Of a stretch of DNA of 64,000 nt, positions 14,401 through 24,879 are shown in pieces. The DNA is from Anseranas semipalmata (lineage: Eukaryota; Chordata; Aves; Anseriformes; Anseranatidae). The notes below the pieces were generated by a model. That model was not told the DNA's origin, ran no database searches, and saw only the letters and a list, made by a program, of their open reading frames with translations. Position 1 is the stretch's first letter, and each line of letters starts with the position of its first letter. The DNA lies in contig VXAA01005178.1 of the NCBI GenBank assembly GCA_013399115.1, positions 184,491-248,490 of the forward strand. The letters are read 5' to 3'. The position numbers were made by a program, and so were the translations under genes.

Positions 14401-17400
14401 TGTTTTAAGTGTTGTTCATAAGCATTGCTTCAAAATGGCATAATCACAGCACGTACCACACTGCACGAACAAGGCTGCGTGCAGTGGCAAAAGCATTTGG
14501 AGGACAGGGGGAGAGAAAGGATTAGGGGAAAAGGCTGTGGATACTTGTCACATGAGAGACGCCCACTGTGACTCATGCTCTAATGGAGGAGAGCACCCTA
14601 TGATAAATCAGTCTTCAGGAACAACTGTCCAAACCTCAGCCTGTGGCTGCCTGCCAGTATAGGACAATATGTACCTAACAAGCTCCGAGCTCTAAAGATT
14701 TCTATTCCCCAAAAACAAGTTCCTAACCATTAACAGCACATAAACTGGATGCAGATATAGCCACCTCCCAGTTTTGAAGGAAACTAAATAAGCAGAGATA
14801 GATGCTATGACTACCCAGCTTCAAAAGGAGTTTCAAATAAATAGCTCTGCTCTATGCAACAGCAGGTCATGAAGAATACCACCTCAAAAAAGCAAGAAAG
14901 TTTCACACTCTGCTAAAGAAAAAGGCTATAGGAGCATAAACAAAGAAAGTGACATATCGGAGGGGGGGAACGGAACCTGAGCAGTGTCTGCTAAAAGACA
15001 TCTTACACAGTAATAAAATCTAGAATCACAAGCATCTATAAAAAAAATATTTAATCAGACCATACAGATGATCCTGTATGAAGACTGATCAAGGGGACCA
15101 TCCAGGAAAGCGGATTCTTCCTATTCACTAAGCCTTTGCAGGACTCCTGTCACACAGCCCCAGTAAATAAGCAAATAAATAAATAAGCTGCTTTGCCAGG
15201 CTGAACATAAACTGTTTGCAACGCCAACCCTCTGTACCTGCTGTCAGAATACACGCACGCTGACCGAACAAGCCTGACAGGGCCATAAAGGAACGTCGGC
15301 GACGCGGGCTTGTCTGGGTGATGCCACGGCTCCTCGCTGGGGGCCAAAGCACCCCAAAGGGCCCGAGTGTCCAGACGGCCGAGCAGCCGACGTGCCTTCA
15401 CCGACCACTACGCTCCGTTGCCCGAAGAACCCCTCTGGCTGTCCCAGCTCCCACCCCTCAACGTTTTGGGGTTGTGGGGTCGTCGGGGAGAGCCAAGCAG
15501 GAGGCTGACCAGTTAAAGTCCAAGTGACACAGCCAGACCAGGCACAGTAGGTAACAACACGATGAAGCTAAGGCAGCCTAGGAAAGGGTGCTCAGGGAAA
15601 GCACCAGCACTGCCAGACGTCCCAGGCTCCACGCTCCTGAGCTAAACTGAAAACAAGCCAGAAGAGGAATTCTGTATCATTCCGCTAGCACAAAGGGAGG
15701 GAACGGCAGCTGAACAGGCTGAATATTTGACCCTAAAATACTGCTATCCTAATCCATCAGCGCATTAGGGGCTAGCCTAAAAATCAGGCAGGGACTGTAC
15801 AAAGCAACGCAAGGAACCTCAGCTCCCGAGTTTTCATCTGTGAAGCAACAAGACTGCTCTGCAGAGAAACTGTTTGTGAGCAGGACAGCTCCTGGCAAAC
15901 AGAACGTCCTCACAGATTAAGAGGGAATGCACAAGAACACACACAGTACTGCTTAAACGTTGACATTTGCTAGGTTTTTACCTAAGTTACATCTTACGTG
16001 CCCTCGTATGTCTCCCCCATGTAGAAACGGCTCCATGAACTTTTCTTAGGTGACAGCCAGCCTGTCAGGATTGTAGCACTGTCTTAAGTGCCCAAAACAG
16101 ACACCTGCACAATAACTGGAAGGAGCATTAAATTACTACAGACAAGTAAAATGACAAAGTCTTGATGACTGCTATGACCACACGCATCTCATGGCTGAGA
16201 TGGTGGAACACTACAATGTGAACTTTAGTTAATATGATGGCTCTGGCACACGTTTTTTTCCCCTAAATCCCTAGTATTTAGTGCATCAACACTTCAGAAA
16301 AAAAGTTAGAGCTGCTTTTGCCAGGGACTCGTGTGCAGGGAACACATACAGTAACTCTGCTAGCGGTGAGAACATCTTAGATGGCAACAATGCAGAACTC
16401 ACAGCTACTGGTGGACTGAAAACACAGCAACTTAAGGAATACAGCTCTTTAGCACTAAAATTAAAAATGAGAGCTGAAACTGTAAATTAGTTTCCCTCAT
16501 TTGTTCAAAAGTGTACAAAAAAAAAAGCAAGCTGCTACTCCAACTTTGTTTGAATGAATTAACGTTTCATCTAAATTCTTCAAAAAGAGGCATGCACCAA
16601 AGAAAGCAAAACCTCTGATTCAATACAGGTTAGCACAGGTATTCAGACATTTCTCATAAATTAAGCTTGCATTTTCTAAGCAAATTCCACTGGGTACACC
16701 GTGGTCCTATGCTTGACTACACGCTGCATTTGCTCAAAAAACAGAGCGGTCAATGCGTCATCCCAATAATCCGTGAAAGTTTATTGCTGATGTCAGAAAA
16801 GAAAAAGTTGCTTTGGGGACAAGCCCTATTCATCAAGCCACGTAACTAATTCTAGTGAGAAAAGAGGACAAGTGAAAGACTAGAACTGTTGACTGCCATT
16901 TAAATCCAGGTTTTGCTCAAATATACACCTTTCTTTCTCATTACTTTTCTGTAACTGCTGTAGTGTCTGCAGTGGGACAAAAATCCCAGGTTTTACAATT
17001 CATCCAAGCACTTAAAATCAACTTAAAGCTAAGTAAATTTCCTAGTTATGACAGGAAAATAGCACGGGAGGAGAAACTCAGCACCTTCAGGAAGAAAACT
17101 GAAGTCCAGTATTCTTTACTTAAGGCTAGGACAGAGTTAGTGGGCTAGTGAGCAGAAATCCTAGCTACATCGCACACGTGGCGTACCGGGTACCCCAAAT
17201 CAATTTAAATCCTGGCTGATGCGCTCTCCCCCAGAATCGCGGAGTTCATGGTGTATGGCACTAAAATAAGCCTGTGCTGAAGATTCTGGGTTACGAGCAG
17301 CTGCTGCTGAGCAGCAGACAGGAAGTTAAGCTGCATTAGAAATGAGATGGAGAATAGTATTAGAAAGGGGAGGGGAAGTAAAGCAACTTCACACACTTCA

Positions 17401-19749
17401 TCAGAGTGGTAACCGATATTTAAACAATAAAATGAACATCTGAGAACTAATATGCTTTGAGGCAAAAAAGACCAGAGCTATATAGAAGACTGAATAACAA
17501 AAGAAAAACAGGGACATTTTATTTTACTGTAAAAAGTATACAAAATGAACAAAAAAAAAGTTGATCTCAATTCTTAACAAAACAAGGGGACTTTCAACAA
17601 CATTTTAAAAAGCACCGAGGTCCCCACATACACAGTTGAACTTGACGTTTATATGGTATCAATAGAAAACCAAAGTAAAAATAAAAGAACTCCATGAAGC
17701 ACACAGAACTAGTCTAAGTAATCAACGATACCGGAGAACCAAGGAGAAAATAAAGTTCTCCATTTTATTCCAGGGTTCTGTTACGTGAGATTTCAGCCAA
17801 TAGATGACACTACTATACCGTCTGCCTCTGAATTTCAGAAAAACATCTATTCGTGTGTTCATAAAGAAAAAAAAAGAAAGAAACGGACATTAGCTGACAA
17901 TACCTGGGACCAAGAAGCCTCAGTATGATTAGGGTATCCAGACAGAGGACATGCACACAATGTGACACTCCCCGCCCCATCTAAGATCATAAATAAATAG
18001 CATTCTATGATTCTTACAGTCCAGGAGTCTAGGGAGCAATTTCTACTGCTATTTATTCTTTTGCTATGACAAACCCGAAAAAAATGCTCAAATACACAAT
18101 TACATTTGCTACAGGACAAATAAAGCACAAGATGTTAAAACTACCTCCAAAAAATGTTAAGCTCAATATTTCTATTCATTTTAAACTTAAGTGAACACTT
18201 AGCTATTCTATTTTTGAATTAATGAAGATGGGGTACCCACCCATCATGAGCATCAGAAACATCAAATTAAAAGTCAAATAAAGCATAGGAAAAATCCCTG
18301 AGTTAAGAAATACCAGACTGAAAAACCTCAAGCCTGTGAAGGAAATGTGTACAGAGTCCTGACTTTCACGTGAATTCACAGGGGTGTTTCTCTTTCTAAA
18401 ATTCAATCATTTAAGAACGCAATTCTAGCAGATGCTGCATTGGTAACTTTGTCAATGTGTGTACAAAACTGCTTGGGCACAACAGTGACACACTCAAACT
18501 CTGGATAAACTATTTTGGGCCATCAATTGCTTGGCCAAACACTGAAGCAGAGTTCCAGAATAAAAATATTTTAGCACTGGTAAGTTTATCTACATTCTAG
18601 ATCTCAAACTAATGCCTAAAATAATAATTAACTGACAGCTCCCCCCATAGCCTTTTTTTAATTCATATAATTAAAAACATGCCTTGCTGGCTTAAGGCCA
18701 GCGATGAACAAACACACATTATGCACTGCCTCAAGAATCAAAGCTCATAAAACAATGTTGCACAGAGCTACAGAAATCACATGGCGTTAAGAGACTGCTG
18801 AAGCCTGTGAAAGAAATTCTTAATAAAGCCAGGCTCCAAAACTCTACAGAGAACAAAAATCTCAGACAATTCAATTGATAAAACACTTAACTGTTTCTGT
18901 TGATAAGGAGCTCTCTCCCATCCTGCTTACTCCCCTTCTGAAGTTATGGGAGTGGCTTACTTTCAGACAAGTTTAATTCTGTGCAGGGCAAGCCTGCATT
19001 CACACATGATTTACAATAGTAAAGTCTGATCACAATGGCCAATTTATTTGTTCCTATTGGAGCATAACACTATTCCCATTTGTTTGTTCACCTCCAGCCT
19101 GATTCAGATGAAATATTCTGAACGATTTAGTGAAGCACTCTAGTATTTACTGTAAACAGACATAAAACAGGGAGTGGCATACATTAACGAGACTCGTGTT
19201 CTATTTTAACATGCAGCGTATCTACCCGGTTCTTACATGATTAAGACAACACAAGAAAATGGATGAAATAGTTCAGTCCTTTCAGAATTCATTCAGAGAA
19301 AACAAAGTTAAAAAAATCATAGGAGTAAATAAAATTATTTTTGAACTGGCAAGAAGAAAGACTTCAGTCTTCTTACACATTACAAGAAAAATTCCTCATT
19401 CAATTGTGAGCCAGAATCAATATTTTTCAATAGGAGCCAGATTCAATTCAGTTTCCTTAGCAAAGCAGTCAGTACCCAGCATAGCCAACCTCACTCCGCC
19501 TCCCCCGGTTTGTCAAACTTCTGGAAGCCTCACAGGACTAAATGGAAAACAATTTTTTTTCCCCAAAAACGCATTAACTTGAATTCCAAATACCATATCT
19601 GCCCTCAGGAATTTTTTTTTCTTCCAACCAGGTTTTCCCACTATAGGAAATATTTATCTTCCACCTAGCAGCATCTAAAAGACCCAATATACCGTTAAAC
19701 CTGAATACGCTTCAAGTATTTCCTCCAGCCTGTTAGATTTGGTAACATT

Positions 19750-19860
19750 ATGGTTTAGATATGGTTTAGATATGGTTTAGTGTGGGCCTTGTTAGAGTTA
19801 GGTCAGAGGTTGGACTAGGTGATCTTGGAGGTCTCTTCCAACCTGAACGATTCTGTGATT
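19750..19860 (+). mobile_element. CR1 LINE 3'-end fragment
   Basis: The right part (about 19781-19860) carries the hallmark of bird CR1 3' ends: GGTTGGACTAGGTGATCTTGG, then AGGTCTCTTCCAACC and a terminal ATTCTGTGATT. The left part is an 11-bp unit, ATGGTTTAGAT, repeated about 2.8 times (19750-19780). Only the last 80 bp or so of the element are present, the usual 5'-truncated insertion. No coding part of the LINE remains. It lies in CBFB intron 3, antisense to the gene, about 1 kb downstream of exon 3 in the direction of transcription. Confidence 0.85.
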
Positions 19861-19993
19861 AGCTGCTACTCATTACAAGATTGGGCAAAAACTAGAATTT
19901 TTGCAAGAATTTTATAGCCTATTAAAATCTTTCAAGTCAAAAAGCTAAACAGAAATTAGCCTGAAACAAAAAGGCTGAGGGGCCTTAAGTGCT

Positions 19994-20052
19994 GGTCCAA
20001 ACCTACTGAGGTCAGCAGAAAGTCTCCTATTGACTTCAGTGATCTCTGGATC
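19994..20052. repeat. Degraded palindromic interspersed repeat
   Basis: The arm at 19994-20014 (starting GGTCCAAACC, ending ACTGAGGTCA) is an imperfect inverted match to 20031-20052 (starting TGACTTCAGTGA, ending CTGGATC). Arms of this kind, built around TTGACTTCA and ending GGATC, recur in old short repeats of reptile and bird genomes. I recall the pattern but cannot name the family with certainty. Confidence 0.45.
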
Positions 20053-20806
20053 AGTTCCAGAGCATCTAGAGTACTACAGATAAGAGACAGCATCTACATT
20101 TTTAAAGGTATGTTTTTCCTGTAAAACAAAGCCAGTTATAAGTGATTTCAGTAACTTTATTCTGACCAGACTAATCTAGGTTTCTGACTTTAATTCTAAT
20201 ACAGCTTCACAGTAACCTCACTGTTATTAAGGAACTCGAGCTTTCAATATCAGCCCACGGGACAACCACCTCAAAAAAAAAAGTCACAAATCAATTTTGA
20301 AAGCAATGCTTATTCTATATTACCACTTATAGTGAAACTGAGGAAAAAAGATTCATTCCACCCAACAGCACAAGGAATGCTTGCTGTATCAACTGGCAAC
20401 CTAAGACCCAATGAAGTAACCTGTTCAGAATGCAAATTTTCAGTAGTCTACCACAACTTGTTGGCCAACATCTGATTTCTGTACCATTCTAGAAGCACAT
20501 ACTCAACATCAACAATTTTAGTTGTTCCCCAAAATTTTAACATAGCATGACCAAATAAACAAACTTCTGTTCTTTAAAATAATAAAAAGCCACTGGGACC
20601 GACCACGTGTTTCCCTCCAAAAAAATATTAACATGCTTTAAAACAAAGTGATACCAGAGTTTACCATTCTAGCTTGCAGCTGTACTCATATGACTACCTA
20701 TGAGATGTGAATTATTAGTAATTTTGCATCATACATGCAGCCCATACTAATAAGACCACACGCACAGCATAAACATTTCTTTCAGTTGCAGCAATTTTCT
20801 TCTTAC

Positions 20807-20923
20807 CTTGCCTCCTTCTCTTTCAAAGTCGACATACTCCCGGGTCGGTGTCTGTCGCTGCTCCCCCTGCCAGCTGGCCGGAAAAAACTGGAGAGACAGA
20901 TTGGTTCCTGTGGCCACAAAAGC
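20807..20923 (-). CDS. CBFB: CBFB exon 3 (residues 56-94 by human numbering)
   Basis: This internal coding exon has 117 nt and 39 codons, phase 0 at both ends. On the minus strand the acceptor is TATTGATTTTTCTAAAAG, followed by GCTTTTGTGG; the exon ends GGAGGCAAG before the donor GTAAGAAG. The translation starts AFVATGTNLSLQFFPASWQG and ends REYVDFEREGGK. Residues equivalent to Gly61, Asn63 and Gln67, which lie at the RUNX interface, are all present. Compared with the human protein as I remember it, there are three changes near the exon end: Thr at 82 (Ser), Phe at 88 (Leu) and Gly at 92 (Ala). All are conservative or at a loop. The next residue in the protein, Val95, opens exon 4 at 2659, so the two exons are consecutive. 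Confidence 0.97.
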
Positions 20924-22259
20924 CTTTTAGAAAAATCAATACAAACAGGATCAGGGAGCAAGACATTACATAAATTATGCAGGCAGTCATTTATTTTTAC
21001 ATCAGTTTATGTCTTAAGCCAGGCAGCATAGAGAATACTTAAAGTCAAAAACATGCGCTCATCATTTTTCTTAAGTATTAAGTTACAAACATCTGATTCC
21101 ATTTTGACAACATTTGCCATTGGCTGCTTCGGATATAAAATACAACATGGAATCAATACTTCTTTCAAATCAGTTTTGCTGACATTAGAATCTGTCATTT
21201 CAGTTCTGTCTGGATACCCTACACCAACTTAGTATCTAAAACGTTAAAAATTGCCTACGCTTTTTAAAGAGCTTGCATATCTCTAAAAAGAAGTAGTTCT
21301 GGAGGAAAATGAACTCCAGAGACCTGTTACTAGGGAAAACTTTTTTGAAAGACAAGGACTCGTTTCCTCTCAGAATCCACTTGCCCCTAGATGAACAGTT
21401 ATCTGACCCAAAATGCAGATATTCTTATGGCATTGTCTACAGGCAAGCAAGCATCCATACAGCTCTACTAAACTTCACAGGACAAAGTCCTGTTGTCACA
21501 TTAAGACACCAGTGAAATCCAGGATGCTGCATCAGAGAGAATACGTTGGATAGGAATTCTTCTCAGCTGCAGCCTTTGTAAAGGCATTAGAGGGACTTAT
21601 TTAACCATATTGGAAAAAGTGTACGCTGCTTTCAAGTAAACATTTCCTATGGCTTCAAATAAGAGTAAGACTCATTTCTTCATAAACTCTGTATTCATTT
21701 ATGCATCGTATCAGCTCCAAGCAGTGAAGAATATGCCAGCTTCTAGATGTGGAGGCAAAAATCTATTTTTTTTTTCCAAGTGGAAATCTAATCCACAGTA
21801 TCTCCCTTCTCTGATATATTGCAGTGTCCTGTAAGCAAGCAAATACTGGAACACACTGCCAGAATATAACTCTGCTCCAAATCTCAGGGTCAAACATGTT
21901 CTGCTGCAATCAAATAATACTGTATTGATTACCATGATCACTTAGATTTAAATGGTCATTAATCCAGAACACAGTTTTTCTTAAAAGCTATACAAATACT
22001 ACTGTAATAGTTGGATTTTCCTGAGAAGCAAATTCCTTTCGAGCAACCCAGAATTCAGCAGCTTCATGGCACAAATATAACTGTACTGCTGCCTGTGACA
22101 CAATAGCTCTACATGTTATTTAAGATAGTTCCGGTCATGTACTGCAACACTGTCACAGGATTAATACCTCCCATTTTGAAAGTAGAAGTGCTTCGTCTTG
22201 ACTCTCCCCACCACCACCAAGGGAGACTAATACTCTGCAATCAAGTTCCATACCAGGCT

Positions 22260-22297
22260 ATTTTTTATTATTTTTTTTATTATTATTATTATTTTTT
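22260..22297 (+). repeat. (ATT)n / poly-T tract
   Basis: T-rich run with embedded TTATTATTATT repeats in CBFB intron 2. Confidence 0.9.
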
Positions 22298-23984
22298 CAT
22301 CTCCTGTTACGCCCATTCTCAATGTCATTAAAATTGAGGAATCGGTCCTGCTCGTACCAAGGGGATATTGTACTGGTACATTAATATTTCTTTGCCGTGC
22401 AATACCCAAAGACACATTTCAATCAATGTAACAGAAGCTTCATCAAGGATACACTTGCACAAACAGGAAGCATCAAAACTGCGAGGGGCTGCAGACCATC
22501 AGTACCCGACCAGCTTGTATTACCCCCTTCGCTACTCTAAGTAATTCTATTTACATACAAAAAAATTAGACCTAACTAAATATTTTTGACTCATCATCAC
22601 CACTCAATCTGTTCAAGAACTACCTTCCCACCTCCGAGCATCTTTAGCAAATACGTCTTCAGCTCTCCTCAACTCAGGCACTTAAAACCAAGTGCCAAGG
22701 AGCGAGACCTCTGCGTGTAAAGCAGCCGACATCTGCAGCCCTCCGCACCACTCCGGCTTCCGCAGGCCCCGAGGATACCGGGCCAGAACTTCACTCACTC
22801 TCTGGGAAACTGAGCGAGACACAGAAGCACCCATTCCTTCCCACCCCCCCGCACCGAAACTTCTGCTAGAGGACCAAGAAAAAGCATGGGAAAAATATTA
22901 GAAAAAAAAAAAGAAAATGAAAGCACACAAATTCCCACATCCTCATGGAGCCATGCAGGCAACATTTACACCACAAGCTCTTTAAAAGCTGCGTGGAAAA
23001 CTTACTCCCTTGATTTCTGAAGCCCGTTTTCTCCCTTTGTACAGATAAAACCATCCAATTAAAAATACCCTATGCGAAAATCATTGGTCAATACTGAAAA
23101 ATTCAAGAACAGTCTCACTAGTAACCACACAGGATTACCCTGGACCCAGAATTTTTCTTAAGGTAGCAAATAATAATAATCACACCATTACTTTGGTAAT
23201 AAACTTGAAATTAAGGAAATTGCAGTTTGCTATACAGAGCCTTCTAAAGCTCGGCCTGAAATGCTAAAAGCTTATCAGGTAGCACAAGGGTGATCTGACC
23301 TACATCTAGACAACGTAAACACAAGCAAGTGCCTTCCAGCCAAGTGCAGTTAGGAAGTCTCCGAAAACAAATTGAACGTGTGAAGTTATTTCCAAGTTAT
23401 CAAAGCAATTCAATACCAGTGAAACAGTAACGTTACTTAGTATTCCGCAGTTCCTACTCTTTCCATTACTACTGGTCATTATTTTCCTTATTCAATCACA
23501 AGCTATTTAATAAAGTAACCAACAACCTATTGTCAGTTCTATGTTAAATCCTCAAGCTGTTCTCTGCTTTTTTTTTTTTCTCTGCTTAAAAATATGTAAG
23601 GTCATTTGCAAAGGCTCCCTTTGGAGATAAAAGAATAAATCCTTGATGTCTGGAAAAACATTCAAGAGAAAAAAAAAAAGTAAAACTGCTAGCTCTTTTT
23701 AACATCAGTCATTACACACACTACGTTTCCAAATAAACCCGACTACTTGTGCCCTGTTCACAGAACAAAACCAGATGTTTCAGATCAAGAAACGTAGAGG
23801 CTGTTTTATAATTAAGTAGATGAAAAAATATGTAGAACAGACATCGCTGGTGGCTTCCAAGGGATGAAGTTCTGGCAAAGAAAGACAGCAGGCTTAGAAG
23901 TACAAAGGTGAAACTACAGTGATTTCCCATTTATAGAAATAACTGCGTATGTTGCATTAGAAATCTAGTTATAAGCTAAATGTC

Positions 23985-24002
23985 TTTTTTTTTTTTTTTT
24001 TT
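23985..24002 (+). repeat. Poly-T, 18 bp
   Basis: Uninterrupted T run in CBFB intron 2. Confidence 0.95.
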
Positions 24003-24879
24003 AAGGGAACTACTCAGGTATACTCTGCACTTTCACCTGTTCAGGAACTTCAAACGTTAGCAGACTTTGTTTTCCTTACCTACCCATTGTTTCCCCGGTG
24101 ACTTTTTAAAGGGAGCAAACGTGCACAATGAAAAATGAACGTAAAATGTAATAGAATTAAGAGAGTGACAACAGGAGGCCTCTCACAAAATAGTATGACA
24201 GGTTCTAAGACCACAGATAACTAGGATGGGTAAGATTTAGTTAAAATAAAGTTACTTAGTAAAAGGTAGGGATATCCTTTTACTCACAAACACAAATAAA
24301 CAGGATCAGTTGCAGTAATTAGTATTCAATTATATTTCAGTAGGGTTGTGCATAAAGAATTTCACTGTGAACCAACGAGTAACACCTATACTAAGGGAAA
24401 TTAAAGAACTGTCATAAACCAAACTTGGTGAAAGTAGGGGTTACTTGTGTGGGAAGGGAACTTTTACCTCGTTCTTCTTGATAACTTGTAAACGCAAAAG
24501 AGGTTACTTCTGCATTTTAAGAGCAGTTAAGAGTTAACGACCTAACAATAATGCCACAAGATACCGACCTTACAGAAGGAACATATAGCAGAAATCAAAC
24601 CAGGAAATAACCCGTCACTTCTCGACTACTCAGAGCCGTACTTCACCTCACGCTTTAATTCAGAAGAGAGCAGCCTGTAACTAACCTTAATGAATGAGAA
24701 AAACGGGGCTGAAGTTGCCAGTTTCAAAGCCTAATTTTAAAAGCGTTTGATTTAGCTCACGAAAACATCACGCAGCTCATTCAAGACTTACAGCTAGCGC
24801 CTTTGGACCATTTCACTCATTTCCGAAAGCTACTATTTCCTCAAAAAGAAACAAAAATAAAAAGGAGGCGGCACACGGG

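Larger units (their letters stand above)
2660..20806 (-). other. CBFB: CBFB intron 3 (18.1 kb)
   Basis: Long intron between exons 3 and 4, mostly AT-rich with many short A or T runs. It holds a 31-bp poly-A (3516-3546), a poly-A broken by eight Ns (11363-11403), one CR1-like LINE 3' fragment (19750-19860) and a degraded palindromic repeat (19994-20052). Several CpG-enriched islets stand out from the AT-rich background: roughly 3640-4340, 4880-5250, 8160-8400 and 15280-15500. Open frames over these islets (up to 158 codons on the minus strand at 3644-4120) match nothing I recognise and have no convincing splice context. No other gene is supported. Confidence 0.85.

Noticed and set aside
17998..18015. 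CATTCTATGATTCTTAC, like a CR1 terminal repeat
   Set aside because: Only the short ATTCTATGATTC word matches; the adjacent CR1 core is absent.
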